From: Zeugodacus cucurbitae
Lineage: Eukaryota > Arthropoda > Insecta > Diptera > Tephritidae
DNA: 64,000 nucleotides
Reading direction: 5' to 3'
Assembly: GCF_028554725.1 (NCBI RefSeq)
Contig: NC_071670.1
Location: 37,442,001 to 37,506,000, forward strand
Part shown: positions 1-13,157 of the stretch, one piece after another
Numbering within the stretch: the first letter of the stretch is position 1
Layout: each line of letters begins with the position of its first letter
Notes under the pieces: generated by a model
What the model was told of the DNA's origin: nothing
The model's database searches: none
What the model saw: only the letters and a program-made list of their open reading frames with translations
Position numbers and translations under genes: made by a program

Positions 1-209
1 CACTCCGGATAACAATCGCAACCTTGAGATCATTCCAGTTTTTAAAGCCTTCAGCTTGAATTCAGTTTGTAAATTTTTAAAAGTACTCCAAAAGGGTTTC
101 CGAATACTGGAATCTGGAAAACACGAAATCTTGGAAAAATCAAAACAGTGGACCTCGTCGTACAAACCTACTCTAAAAAAGGCGAACACTTCAGAAAGAG
201 AAAGGTCTA

Positions 210-535
210 CAACTTTGCTTCCTCCGTTTTTTTGTAAATTTAATTTAAAAAAAAAAAAGGGTACAAAATTGTTATTCAAAATATTGGCCGTCGCTAGCTA
301 CTACTTTTGACCATCTTTCTGGCAGCATGCGTATTCCATGCAAATGTCGAGAATTCGGCTCAAAAAGTGACATTTTCAGTTGGGAATAAGTTTGGGATGC
401 AAACAGATCTCTACAATATTTTGCTTGGTTAATGTTGACACAAATGTCCAAGATCGATATAAAACGATTTAATCGATTTAATCGACCAGTACTTGACCCT
501 AGAGACATCTAATGGAAAACGGCGGAAGCAAAGTT
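210..535 (-). mobile_element. Mariner-derived MITE, copy 1
   Basis: A 326-bp element flanked by TA (208-209 and 536-537). Its terminal inverted repeats read CAACTTTGCTTCC(G/T)CCG at each end; the right end has lost the outermost base. On the minus strand it keeps the tail of a mariner transposase frame, including the residues RMLPERWSKVVASDGQYFE followed by a stop near 272. This matches the usual C-terminal form of mariner transposases (RW...G.YF). The catalytic core is absent, so it is an internally deleted, non-autonomous derivative. Related copies lie at 9194, 42525 and 45716. Boundaries and TA duplication are seen directly; assignment to mariner is from the TA site plus the C-terminal motif. 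Confidence 0.75.
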
Positions 536-537
536 TA

Positions 538-3502
538 ATATTTTAGGCAAGTTGAAGAAGTTGGAGCATCATCGTTGAGTTAAATATATCGAACTAAAGT
601 AGACTATGTTAAGAGTATTACTCACCATTTCATTGTGCTTTCATTACTTATCGCACCACCCTCGTGCAAGCGCAAATAAGAATGAGCATTTCGGTGAAAA
701 TGCTGAAGTATGTACTTGGCACTGTTTGCCCCAGTCAGCAGTCTGCCAAGTTAGACACACTTTTCCACATTTTATAGACAAATAATTGCACACCTATACC
801 CACACCAATATGGATGTAGGTGTATATGCGCGCCGCCGTTAGTACTTTGGTGGAAATAAAACTGCTTTTTATTACCTTGATTTCGGTGTTTTTTGTTTTG
901 TTTTGACTTTTGTTGAGAACGAGTTAACTCAATTTTGAATTATCGTCGTGACAACAGCAATAAGACAACAATAGCAATAACTATAATCTCATTTAATAGC
1001 GTCTTAAAGCTTTGGTTTAACTGTGTCTGCAGTTATAACTTTATTAGCCACCAACTTACTAAACATTAACCATTGAATTGACTCTATATCTGTGTTTCGG
1101 TATTTAATGTCTACCATAATGAGTAATTTCGTGTTTGGCGCTTAATTTAGGTATTAAACTGTATAGAATTTGTTGCTCTTGTTTTAACACCTTTATACCC
1201 GGTTAAATGTCTTTTAAATTAGCACTGAATTGGTAGTAAAAGCAGTTTTCGAGAGTGTTTTAATTTATATGTACTCTCAATCATTTTAATCGTAATTGCA
1301 CGCATTTGGTTTCTGCAAACTTTCGTTCAATTATTTTGATAATAAAATCTACTCATATATCAATAAGCATCAATAATAGTGAATATGTATTTAATAACCA
1401 TGAAAATATCTATTTAATTGCCAGTATATGCTTATTTATGTGTGTGGGCGGCAGTTATAGGCCGCTATGATAATAGCCGTGATATATAATACATTAAATT
1501 TGATTTCACTATGAAAAAATTTTATTGTAGAACCACACATTTTAGAATAAACGTGTCTCGCCAAACCATATGGAGAGTCTTAAAACGTAGTATGAATATA
1601 AGACGAGCGAACATAATAAATTACTTCATATGAAACCTTGCCACAAGACTACATGGATGAGATGATGATGACCGCAACATCTTAGCCGATTGGTCCTCCG
1701 TAAATGTTATTCTCATTCCATTAAAATTACAAAATTTGCGATGAAAATGTAATTCATAATATATTCCGATCAAAAGAAGTCCAGAAATAATATTTCAGAA
1801 TATTTTATTATTAAAAAAATTATCTTTCGTAGTATGTATTCATTTTCAAAACAATGCAAGAACCATTTCGATTAATAACCATTAAATAACTATTTATGTA
1901 TTATATATATGTATTTGTAGACGCATTTATTGTGTGGAAATAATTTGGTGATTATTGTGAAAAAAAGCAATTGAAATTAATGCATTGAAGCAATCAACAG
2001 GCATTCAGATCGTAATTAAATTGTACAATCAATCAGTCAAATCATCAGCAATGAATAGCCAGTGGCCGGATGGCATGCATCGCATCAAAACCCAAACGAA
2101 CGAGACATAATAAAGCGGAAAATTAACAATAACAAAAAAGTAAAATTGAAAAAATCACTATATGCTCAACGCACAATAGTAGGACTAAATGGAAAAATAA
2201 ACTTCTGAGTATCCTTGAACTCGACATATGTACTTACACATATAAATATATATGCAGACAGATATGTGCACATAGGCACATGGGTATGTGTGTGAGTGTG
2301 AGTGTGATTATTTCTGGTTATCGTATGACAGTTTAATTCTATTATACGATTTTGCTGTGTGTCAATCAAAGTGCTTGAGCTTAAATTGTCAAAAATAATG
2401 AGAATTTTCTGCTTAACAAGCATGAATTGTTCATATGTACTTGTATGTTTACATGTGTTTGTGTAGGCGATTAATTTATTTCAATTGTCTCTTAGTTGAT
2501 AGACTATTGAACATTTTGAATTTTCAAACGGACATATTCTTGCTGTTGAAGCTGTTTTAAAAATAGGAATAATAATTCCACAATTTTAAAAATGTTACCC
2601 AATAAGAGTGATGGTGAAGCATATGCGAATTCTGCAATTTTTTGTGAAGAATTTTTTACGACAGATTTTCACACTTGGCTCCATTTGACAGGGTTTTCGA
2701 TAACCTCAAAAATTACGCTTCTGTATAATTTCCTAAAACAAAATTTATATTTCTATTATGAATGGTGTCCACCCTTGGTTGGAGTATAGTAGTGTTCACT
2801 TAGCTCGAACTCAATACACTTTTCTATATGAATTCGTTTTTCATGTCCAAGTTGGTCAGAAATCTATCTAATCAATCACGCTTTAGAACCAAGTTCTATT
2901 CCCCTGCTCTTAGATCCTTGAAGTCACTGAAAGAGAACTGGACTCTAGTATGCGGAGACACTATTGTTTCTGTTCTACATCTTTGATTTTAAACGAGAAC
3001 TATAATCGCTGTAAACTCTTGAAACTTTCTTTCTGAAATTGGATTGGATTCCCAGCTCATCTTTTTTATTTCATGATATATGATGGTGTTTTAATTTAAT
3101 CAAGGCAGTTTCTATATTTACATAAGCCATCATCGAGTAGAATAAATATAAACCAGAACCAGTGAGTTATTAATCGTCAGGAGTCCATATTCTATGCTGA
3201 AATTATGTCAGGGAAGCTTTAAGGAACGGGAAATGAATAAATCTGCAATCTATTTCAATCGAAGCCAGTTGATAAAGCTAATTTTGCATTTCATTATCAT
3301 CTGGAGGGTGTAGATCCAATTCATATAAAATATGTTGTTCTGTTAGCTGGGGACATTAAAATTTCGAATTTACTTCTGATATGAAAGGACCATTTATAAA
3401 ATTACACAGGCTTTCAGAGACAGATAAAATGGTTTAGGAGACTCTCCAGTCAATTAAAATGATTTATATGTATACATGATAAAGATATATCCTGTGCATT
3501 AT
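538..3502. other. AT-rich DNA without recognisable gene
   Basis: No convincing coding region. Open frames are short, low in complexity and start anywhere. There is a TG-rich stretch near 2280-2305 (GTGTGTGAGTGTGAGTGTGA) and many ATAT runs. Short exons of a gene with long introns cannot be excluded, but no frame shows a domain. Confidence 0.6.
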
Positions 3503-3503
3503 T

Positions 3504-4175
3504 GTATGTATGTGATTGGCGTTGAACCGTTTAGCCGGTTATAGCCGAATCGATGAGAGCGCGCCACTCGTCTCTTTCCTTCGCAATTCGGCGCCAGTTG
3601 GAGATCCCAAGTGTAACTAGGTCGCTCTCCACCTGGTCCCTCCAACGGAGTGGAGGCCTTCCCCTTCCTCGGCTTCCTCCGGCGGGTACTGCATCGAATA
3701 CTTTCAGAGCTGGAGCACTTTCATCCATTCGGACAACATGACCTAGCCAGTGTAGCCGCTGTCTTTTTATTCGCTAAACTATGTCAATGTCGTCGTATAG
3801 CTCGTACAGCTCATCGTTCCATCGTCTGCGATATTCGCCGTTGCCAATGTTCTGAGGACCATAAAATTTTGAGGACCGCAAAATTTTCCTCTCGAAAACT
3901 CCTAGTGTCGTCTCATCTGATGTTGACATCGTCCAAGCTTCTGCACCATAAAGCAGGACGGGAATGATAAGCGACTTGTAGAGTTTGATTTTGGTTCGCC
4001 GACAGAGGACTTTATTTTTCATTTGCCTACGCAGTCCAAAGTAGCACCTGTTGGCATGAGTGATTCTGCGCTGGATTTCAAGGCTGACATTGTTGGTGTT
4101 GTTGATACCGGTTCCCAGGTATACGAAATTATCTACGACTTCGAAGTTACGACTGTCAACAGTGGCTCCCACAAG
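3504..4175 (-). pseudogene. 5'-truncated RTE retrotransposon copy 1
   Basis: Matches the 3' end of the RTE element at 59098-62331, on the same strand. It holds the region after the reverse transcriptase core (residues such as LLYGAEAWT, RRWNDELYELYDDIDIV and GRGRPPLRWRDQVE) and the conserved 3' tail ending in repeated ATAC. The frame is broken: 3531-3728 and 3774-4193 are in different frames, and a small duplication near 3860-3885 disrupts RKILR/FYGPQN. ATTATT occurs at both junctions (about 3498-3503 and 4176-4181), a likely target-site duplication. Truncation at the 5' end is typical of target-primed reverse transcription. It is non-functional. Confidence 0.88.
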
Positions 4176-4181
4176 TATTAT

Positions 4182-5914
4182 TACCAATTTCATAATATAT
4201 AAAATATTTTAAGACACCTTAATGTTTCGGAAAACACTGTAATGGCTATTTATGTACTTTATTGTACGTATATTACATATGTATATGTATGTGAGAATTA
4301 CGTGAATACGAGCTTTAACTCCATTATTAACGCTGATAATGCATTTTAATACATTTTAATGCATTACATTTTCAATGGAAAGTTGATTGTTTGAATTGGC
4401 GATTGCGCTGACAGCATACAGCAGCCAGTGTGCGGCTATTAACAACACAAACACAACATTTACTACTTCCTGTACAAAAGCGAAAGTAAACAGCAACACA
4501 AAAACAAAAAAGCAAAAAAAAAAAGCGAAATAAGCGTGAAAAGCGATTTTAAGCCGCTGATCGGCTTTCAATTTTAAATACAAAGTAGTTCAAAAAATGG
4601 AATCATTTTGCATACAAAAAAAAAAACAAGCGTGAACTACTGCGCTGAAGAGGGAGTGTTGGTAATATGATGACTGCATAATTTAAATCTTTTAAATGCA
4701 GGCCATGTAAATATACATAAGGGAGTGCATATGTGTGTGTGTGTCACTTGTCAGTCTGCTGCAGGAATCTCAAATTGTTTGCATGTCTGTGTTTATTTGC
4801 ATTTTAAATAAAAATGTAAATTTATTCATTTTACCTGTGTCTGTAATTATTTACTTAAATTTGTTTACGAAAGCTGATAAATTTACGCTTAAATCATGCT
4901 GTTGTTGCTCCAGTAGCATCTGTTTTAACTTTTATAGTCTGACAGACACATTAAGCAATTAACCTCGACCTCTTTGGCGTTGTACACGTCTGTCCGTTGG
5001 CAAGAAAGGAAATTGTGGGTTTTCATTAAATATTTCTTTCAAAAGCTACATTACGCGGCTGTTACACACTTGCACACAATTATGCTGCATAATATATAAA
5101 TGATAATACATTATACGAGTATGTATGTGAGTGCATGTGAAGCATCCATCAACGAAAATGCCTTTTTACCACACACATTGTATACGCACTTAGCCAGTTC
5201 ACAGTGTTTCACCTTTTTCTGCATTGTTCTCGCACTGACACTTGTAACACATGTTTTCATACATAAGTGTAGTATCTGTTCTGCACTGTCAGAAATTGTG
5301 GATTATTTGCTGTTATTAACAATTCGAAAGGGCCTCGTAAACTCAGTACAAATTGTATTTTAAAGTATTCTAAGAACGACTTACTTATAGGAGATAAAAC
5401 ATGGATCGACTCTCCAACAATTAGAGAGTGGCGAAACGAACGCACAACTGGTAAAAAATAACTAGAGTCGAAAAACTGTTATTGAGAGATCTACATAATG
5501 AATTTGCGCTAAATTCAGTCACTAAATAGAGTTGTTATATTTGAGGATACGCTTTTTTTAACAAGAGATCAAAGGCCTTAGGAATAGGTGCTTTGAAGCT
5601 ATGACTTATTTTAAAGCAGTTATAAGTTCAGTTCGCCACCTATAGGATAGTGGTTTAATTCAGCTTCAGGTAGAAGCCTATAGTAAAAGCTTTAAATAAC
5701 GATAATTCCATTAACTCCATTCCATAACTCCATTCTATTAACTAAGTTCCCTGATGTGATTTTTGAGACTAATATGAGTTGAGAGAGGTTAGAATCCACC
5801 CCTTCTAAGTATTTTCCAGTTGAAATATTGTTCGTAATGTATAATGTGAGAGCTTCATTTTGAATTTTTCAACTTTAGACCCTTTTTAATAATCTAAACT
5901 GGTCTAATAGCCTA
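4182..5914. other. AT-rich DNA without recognisable gene
   Basis: No gene seen. Contains a TG repeat near 4733-4744, poly(A) runs around 4510 and 4615, and a short imperfect hairpin at 5408-5428 (CTCTCC...GAGAGTG). Open frames are short and unlike known proteins. Confidence 0.6.
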
Positions 5915-6374
5915 GACAGACGGCAAAGTTAATTCGGATTAAATGCGCTTTTAATCAGTTCCAAATATGTAGGTGACAGACGGCAGCAAAGCGAGTTATA
6001 AATTCCCATAAAAAGCTGATTGGCAATAATATTTCTATTTTAATAAAATAAAATTTGCGGTTCTTAGCCGCACAATTAGTACAAAATCACTAATTACTAC
6101 AAAAATATACATAAATACGTTATTATTACAACTTCCATTTTAGAAAAAAATAGCTATTTCATTGCACGCATATGCGTGCAGTATTGCATATTTTCATTCA
6201 CAATAGGTTAAAAGCGGCCATGTTTAACAACGTGGCCAACGAAAATGCCACGAACTGCCACTAACTCTCTAAAATTTTGAGGATTAAATGGGAGTTAGCA
6301 AACGGAGTTAACTGAGATAACTCTCGAATTAACCTGATTAAAGCAGTTAATCCGAATTAACGCCGCCGTCTGTC
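5915..6374. mobile_element. MITE with GACAGACGGC terminal inverted repeats
   Basis: About 460 bp. The left end reads GACAGACGGCAAAGTTAATT and the right end is its near reverse complement, with TTAATTCGGATTAA shared inside both ends, so the inverted repeats extend about 40 bp. A second copy of the end motif, GACAGACGGCAGCAAAGCG, lies at 5982-6000, so the left end is partly duplicated or a smaller element is nested. No coding capacity. I could not fix a target-site duplication, so the superfamily is undetermined. Confidence 0.65.
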
Positions 6375-6596
6375 AGAGGTATTATACTTTATAGAATGCA
6401 ATCAATTCGAAAATAAAAACCGACAAATCATGTATATAATGAGAATTCTCTGAATCTACTCTGAAACTAGAAAATTTGATCGATTCGATTTCGATTTCGA
6501 AAAAAAAAATCAAATAACACGAGGAGGTAAAAATTCTTGTCTGGTGATATGCTCATTATATTGAGTCACTTCTACATACAATGTGCGTGAAAACTA

Positions 6597-6935
6597 GTGT
6601 TACGAGAATTCCCAAAACAAACATTGGAATTGAAATTCTCAAACATTGGAGAAAATATTAATTTTCAATTTGAAGTTCAAGATTTATGCGTTTCTCAAAG
6701 GCTATTTCTAAAATCTGTTTCCATCATTTTACAATTTGAGAAAAACCATTTTCTCATTTCATATTTGAGAAAATGTTTGAGATTTTGACATTCTCAAATT
6801 GAGAACAAAGGAAGGATTAAAAATGTGCCTTTTAGTTTGAGGACGACTATGTTTTCAAATTAAAGTGCATTTGAGAACAAACGTTTGAGATTTGAAATTA
6901 GGTTAATTCTCAAACGCATCTCAATTGGGAATCGA
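6597..6935. repeat. Cluster of TTGAGAA / TTCTCAA words in both orientations
   Basis: The words TTTGAGA and TCTCAAA recur about a dozen times in both orientations (for example around 6636, 6692, 6738, 6766, 6795, 6870, 6886 and 6909), so the stretch can fold back on itself in many ways. It carries a 63-residue frame that is plainly a by-product of the repeated word. It may be a decayed foldback element or a degenerate satellite; I cannot decide. Confidence 0.45.
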
Positions 6936-6950
6936 CAAAAATGTCGATTG

Positions 6951-9193
6951 GGTAGGAATTATTTTTTAAATAAATTTTGTATCAAGTAGTGAGGTCAGAA
7001 TACAGAAATAGCTTAGAAATTTCTGAAAGAGCGGTTGTTAATAAATACAATAAGTGAAGATAAGGGGTCAGAGACTATTGAAGGTCTTTTCCGAAGAAAT
7101 TAAAAATTTTTTTTTCGAGAAGTTTAACAACAAGTTTCAGGAAAAATTTCAGTTCATAGATGAAATATGTATTATAGATAAGATGGCTCATTTGCACTTC
7201 CATTGAAATTTTTTTACACTACGAAGTTGTACCAACTGATAATTTCAGTTTAAGCAAATAATTTCTCAGTACTCCGGAAAATTTATTGCTTCATATTATA
7301 GTGAGCTCTTTCAGATTTCACTTCGTACTCGTTAATTTCACATCCTTTGCTTTCAGTGATCAAGTCTGACAGACGTCAAATGGCCTTCAACATTTTACTG
7401 GAATATTACCGTTACACACCAAGCACTTGCACTCACACACACACACTTGTGTACATAATCATACATAAGTGCATATAAAATATACATATATACTTGTGAT
7501 TGTAAAAACCACACACTCACACAGTCACTTGCTTTTCAGCGAGTCTATATTATCTGCGCGCTCACGCCTGCTTTACTCTTATTACATAATAAAGTAATTA
7601 GCCTTAATTAGATGTAATGTATGTTGGCAGAGGTGACTTTTAACGCGCAGACAGCGGTAGCAACGGCAGCAACAACAACAAAGTGAGCGAGTGAGCGAAA
7701 GCAAAATTAACACAGCTGTAAAAACAAACGCAACGTAATATAATCTACTGGCAAGCATACAAACATACATACAGACATATATACATGCATAAGTGTATGC
7801 TTTAACTTATACATATGCGGAGACATACATACATACATACACTTGCTTACTATACATATTCGTATTAAAACTTAATTATACACAGAAGTTGCGACTTAAC
7901 TTTTTGCTCTTACTTGCTGTTTTGGTTGTTGCTGTTGCTGTTTTTTGGTAATCTGAAAGTCATAAGCAAAAGTTAAGCTTAGCTTTCGCATAAAGAGTGA
8001 CTTTCGTCATCCGTTCTACTTATGCGGATGTTAGTCTTCCTATTCCTGTTGTCAAAGTCCTTGAGTCAGTTGATTTCTTGCAAGTTTTGCCCGTTCTATT
8101 GGCTCTGCAAAGCATGAAATCAAGCTTCTTATTAAGATATTATAAATACATGAAAGTTGTTTCGTTTCTAGGTTACTATTACTTCATACTTTTAACGTAA
8201 TAATTTTAAAAATTTTTGCATTCATATGGATTTTAGACTAATGTATTAGAAAATTTGCTCCAGAATATTTTAAGTCTCCCATATAGTTAAATATGGATTT
8301 ATTGTTCTTCACACCAAGCCCCTAAATACTAGTCTAGGCCAATAGATAATAGATATAATATTTTATAATGATGTCTTGAGTTATCTAATGGTGTTTTGAT
8401 TTTACCGAATTAAATTCTGGCCGTAAATAACTCAAATATGATACTAAAGTTTAAGTAAAGTTAAATAAAAGTTTTGACCAGTTATGGGATCAACTGCCTA
8501 AGCCTATTTTCCCATACCGTCCGGTTTGTTATTTACAGAGAGACACATTAATCAATCACACATTTTTGGAAGATTTTAATTTAACCTCAAATTGTCGGGC
8601 ACAAATGCGGTCTTATCTAAACTTTTTCTCTGAACACATTTTTTTAAATTTCGCTGCAATATTGCAGCAGGAGAAATAATTCAAATGCATACAAAAGGTC
8701 GTGCCTTCAAAATAGGCAATGTGCTATCTGATGGTCCATCTATCTTTGATTTAATAAGATATAATAGAGAGAATTTTGATTTCATTATATGCAATGAATT
8801 TCTACCAGTTTTTAGGAAGAAAGATAAGTGCTTTTTGTCGACTACGTAAAGCGGAAGACTTCCATTAGAGAATAAACAATGTTTAAGGTATAAGCAAATT
8901 CAAGAAAATTAAAAGTCTACAGAAGAAAGTTACTCATAAATTGTATGAGGTCTTCTTTTATTGCTCGTAAACAGTATCCGCTGTGGAATAATGGGGGCAT
9001 AATCATTACTAAGAAAACGACATTAATCTCAGCATAGAGTAAACATATACAAATCTTACAAAATAACATATTTAAGCCTCTCGAGGGATATCATCAAGTC
9101 ACGCTTTGCTAAAGGAGAGAATTGCCAGACCAAACATCTAGCAGAATTATGTATTGAGACTACTACACATTTACATATATTATATTAGGTCTA
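6951..9193. other. AT-rich DNA with microsatellites, no gene seen
   Basis: Contains a CA repeat (about 7433-7446), an ACAT repeat (7823-7841) and GTTGCTGTTGCTG near 7926-7940. No frame with a recognisable domain. Confidence 0.6.
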
Positions 9194-9365
9194 CAACTTT
9201 GCTACCGTCGTTTTCCAATAGATGTTTCTAGGGTCAAGCACTGGTCGATTAAATCGTTTTATATCGATCTTGGACCTTTGTGTCAACATTAACCCAACAA
9301 AATATTTGTAGAGATCTGTTTGCATCCCAAACTTATTCTCAACTGAAAATACATATTGATAAACT
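9194..9365 (+). mobile_element. Mariner-derived MITE, copy 2 (right end lost)
   Basis: Preceded by TA at 9192-9193 and beginning CAACTTTGCTACCGTCGTTT, it follows the same order as the copies at 210-535 (reverse complement) and 45716-46042 for about 170 bp, including TGTGTCAACATTAACCCAAC. Similarity fades after about 9350, so the transposase-tail half and the second inverted repeat are missing. Confidence 0.7.
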
Positions 9366-10523
9366 TTTCGACATTTATATCGTTGGACGTTATTTTCGAA
9401 AATGTAAAAGATATTCATAACAAAATCTCAAAATTTTTCTATAAGTTTGCATATAATCCTGAGTTATCTTTTCCAGAAATTATTTTAAATTAAATTCCTT
9501 TGAAAATGTAATTATTTTCTTTCAATCTCTCTCTGCCTCACTGCCTCTCTTCCTCTTCTAATACTAAGTTTTTCGGTTGTTTACCTTGTCAGGAATTATG
9601 TGTGCTTATGATTGCATTAACTTGTTTAAATGGAAAATAAATTCAATGCGCATAACACGTGCCGCATTTAAAATCCTCCGCATTCCTCTGCATGCAGCCT
9701 TCAATAATTTCTTCTCGCTACGTCTTCGTCGTAAGCCTTTGTTAGCAGTCATTCGCCGCTGTTTTTGGTAATTGAGTGGCTTAATTTGCCTCTTTGCTTT
9801 CGGATATTAAATTCAATTAATCTCTGCCATTTGCTGCAATTAATCTCTTTCAAATATTTTTCGGTTTCAAAATGGATTAAGGCGAGAATTATTGTACTCG
9901 AATTCACAGCGCTAATTTTCACAAATGAATGCCTATTGTATTTTGCTCTATACAAGTGTGTTGAAACAAAACACACCTTTGTGTATTGTGTGTATGACTG
10001 AAATCACCTTTAGATGTATGCGTGTAAACAGGTGAGTGTTGTTGGCTACATTTAAAGCGTTTAATTAGGTTTTTGTTCTTCGCTGCTTAGAATTAACTGT
10101 AATAATTAAAGCTGATTGCTAACTCGTGTGGCACAAAGAGCAAAGGTTACGACGAGTAGATATTGAATATTATTTGATTATTGCGAATTAGCTTCCGCTT
10201 TGTTTTAGTTAAAGGTTTCATTATGCTTAAAACTGATTAAAGTGTTTTAAAATAATAATAAATATAACACTTTTCGGGTTGTATGCCACTATAAAGCGGT
10301 AAATATGTTTAAAAGAAGAGAGAAAATATATTTTGTTTCAAATTGGTGGAATTTGTTTAATCTGAAGATGTCCGGAATATTACTAAAATCTATTTTCTTG
10401 GAAAATTTTGATTTTATGTGACTTTTTTGTATTTTTTGTTCAGTTTTAATTATCCGTTAGATGACAGCTTATTCCAAAATATGTGTTTAATAAAAAAAAA
10501 AATCCCAGAAGCCTTCTTGAGCG
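9366..10523. other. Unannotated DNA with a pyrimidine tract
   Basis: A C/T-rich tract (about 9517-9560) precedes a 64-residue frame at 9577-9771 with no recognisable domain. The tract could resemble a splice-acceptor region, but nothing around it supports an exon. Otherwise nothing seen. Confidence 0.5.
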
Positions 10524-10790
10524 CTGTCAAATAAGTACCCGGAAATTTGAAATAAAACACAAACAACTTATCAATCATCTCAATTTATTATATCCCCCTC
10601 AAAATAGGACCCTTCTGAGGTAATACACATCTTCCAACGAACAATCCAATCATCGAAACACTTTGTAAAGCTATATTGCGGGATGGCCTTCAGTTCTCGT
10701 TGCGTATTAGTTTTTGATGTCTTCAAAGCTCTCAAAACGGGTTCCACAAAGTTGTCATGACCCTTTCAAAATGTGCTTCTGTTGTTGTAG
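10524..10790 (-). pseudogene. C-terminal relic of a second mariner-type transposase
   Basis: Read on the minus strand, the segment gives residues resembling FEDIKN, then CFDDWIVRWKMCITSEG and SYFEGD before a stop. This is the characteristic end of one mariner/Tc1-superfamily branch (CF..W..RW..C....G.YFEGD). Downstream, toward lower coordinates, GTCAAATAAGTACCCGGAAA at the probable element end looks like a terminal repeat. There is no catalytic core and the frame is broken upstream. It belongs to a different mariner lineage from the element at 35330-36573. Assignment rests on motif recall only. Confidence 0.6.
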
Positions 10791-11020
10791 TTATGACGGT
10801 CCTGAGTCGTTTACAAATACGGGTCCGAATACGTGATTATCTAGACGTTTTATAATCTAGAAGCACATTATTCATATCCGTCTTAATATTTCAAAACATT
10901 TTTTGTTGCAGGAAAAATTTTAAAAGAAGTTGAGATGTAGGAAAGGCAAATTCTTCTACATACATATATCTCATAAATGTAGTTTAAACCTATGTTTAAG
11001 TTGTGATAAAACTACTACAA

Positions 11021-11744
11021 ACAAGTAAGGAAGGGCTAAGTTCGGGTGTAACCGAATATTTTATACTCTCGCAATTTATTTATTTAACTTTATTTATATT
11101 AATAATACACAATTTGACCCACATATTCGTCATATATAGTGCATAACGTCCTTTGAGTTAACCCACTTTTAGTAATTTTCAACCTAACCTTTGTATGGGA
11201 GGGGGGCGTGGTTATTATCCGATTTCTGTCATTTTTGGACTGTATACGGAAATGGCTAAAGAAAACGACTGCAGAAAGTTTGGTTTATATAGCTCTATTG
11301 GTTTGCGAGATATATACAAAAAACCTATTTGGGGACGAAGTCACGCCCACTTCTAAAAAAAAAATACATCCAAATATGTCCCTTCATAGTGCGATCCTTC
11401 ATACCAAATTTTATTTCCATAGCTTTATTTATGGTTTATTAATGGCCCTTTGTGTGTTTTCGGTTTTCGCCATTTTGTGGGCGTGGCAGTGGTCCGATTT
11501 TACTCATTTCGAAAGCAACCTATGGTGCCAAGAAATAAGTGTGCCAAGTTTCACTCAAGTTACAGCTTGCCCAGACGGACGGACGGACGGACAGACAGAC
11601 ATTCGGATTTGAACTCCACTCTTCACCCTGATCACTTTGGTATACATAACCCTATATCTAACTCGTTTAGTTTGGGTGTTACAAACAACCGTTATGTGAA
11701 CAAAACTATAATACTCTCTTTAGCAACATTTGTTGCGCGAGTAT
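11021..11744 (-). repeat. Hairpin-ended dispersed repeat, copy A
   Basis: About 724 bp, internally deleted relative to copies C and F. The left boundary reads ACAAGTAAGGAAGGGCTAAG followed by a TTCGG...CCGAA hairpin; the right boundary is a hairpin of CTCT...GCAACATTTGTTGC...GAGT type. Inside are GGGCGTGG at 11204-11211 and 11479-11486, CACGCCC at about 11343, and a run of GGAC/AGAC tetramers at 11575-11602. Frames up to 134 residues across it are not conserved between copies, so I treat it as noncoding. No target-site duplication is evident. The superfamily is unknown. Confidence 0.8.
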
Positions 11745-13157
11745 AAAAAACATTTCTAAAAGAAAAATGCTAACACATCGCGGTGGTAATATTTCCATTA
11801 TTGCAGGGAACTAATGCACAACTGATGCTTTATGAAGCACACACTACTTGTTTACATTGACTATATATGAACAATTCTTTTTGTCTTTTGCATTTAGTTG
11901 TGGCAATAAAAACAGCAAAATTGCTGAAGCAAAATATTTTTGTGTTTGGTGAAAAAAGTGTAGCAAAATGTTTGCAAAATTTCCGTAAGCAGCAATGGAG
12001 CAGAATGAGTAAGTGAGCCTTGTTGATGTTTTCACTAGAAACACATATTGCCATATTAATGCTTTCACAAGTATTAGTGTGGGTTAGTGCCTTCTACCCT
12101 TAGGCGTATGCACATACATGGTTTACTCATATAGTTATCTCTTGGTATGAAAGTAAATATATTTACATATATGAAACTAGTGTGTGTATATGAGTTTGCC
12201 TTCAAACAGATTTTACCAGCCATCGATGTGTGTTGGCCAAACAATTTGCACGCCAGACATGGACCAGCCATAATGACAAGGACAACAGCCAAAAAGCCGC
12301 AAGATAAAGAGTATTTTTCGCTCAAACGCTCAAACACAGAATGCTGCTGAGCACACATATAGGTGCGTGGGTGTGCATAATTCGTGTGAAAAGCCATATG
12401 AAGGTGTAGTATAGCGGTCGTGGGCGTTCAGGAGCACAATAACAATGTTGGTGTTGTAATTTAAGTCGTGTTTATTGTTTTTGAGCAAGTTGAGTTTGTG
12501 CTTAAAAATCTCTTACAGTCTGTTGACTTTTCGTGGCTATGTACTATGCATACACTCGTGTCTGCTAAGCCATAAGCTAAGCAGCAACAACAAAATTGGT
12601 TGCATAAAGATGACAGTAAGCAACAGTAGGTGTTTTAGTATAAAGACTGAAATTTGCAATGTAAATAATATACTATACAACAACAAAACTATTTGTTTTT
12701 TGCTTTTTTCTTTGTTTTTAACAAATACTTGCGGTTGAAATATGGTTTTGTGTGTGCTCATTCGCACGCGTATATGGATAGAGCTCATGAAAAAGCGATG
12801 TGGCGCAGGTGTGCTTTCAGAAACGCCGTTCTGTTGCACTCATAAGATATGAGTCCTGTTATGATTAGTAATTGCATGAATGCGTATATACTTATGTGTC
12901 TGCCTTAAGACAGTCTTCTCTCAGATCACATATAACATTATCTGCTTGTTGGAGACAAGCTGGACTACTTACTTACTCATATTTTATAAGCACAAAGTCT
13001 GGCAATACTAACGTGGTACTCTATTCATGCAATTCCTCTTTCGTTTTCTGAATGAAAAAATTAAATGGATTGGATTATAAGACTATTATATATGTGGGGA
13101 ATTCGTTTTATATGAATCATAAAAATGTGTTTAAGGCTATGCAATACAATAACTTAA
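11745..13157. other. Unannotated AT-rich DNA
   Basis: No gene seen. AGCAACAACAAC-type simple sequence and scattered TG/CA runs account for the short open frames on both strands near 12074-12839. Confidence 0.55.

Noticed and set aside
11208..11612. 134-residue frame inside repeat copy A
   Set aside because: The corresponding frame is broken or shifted in copies B, D, E and F, so it is not a conserved protein of the repeat.
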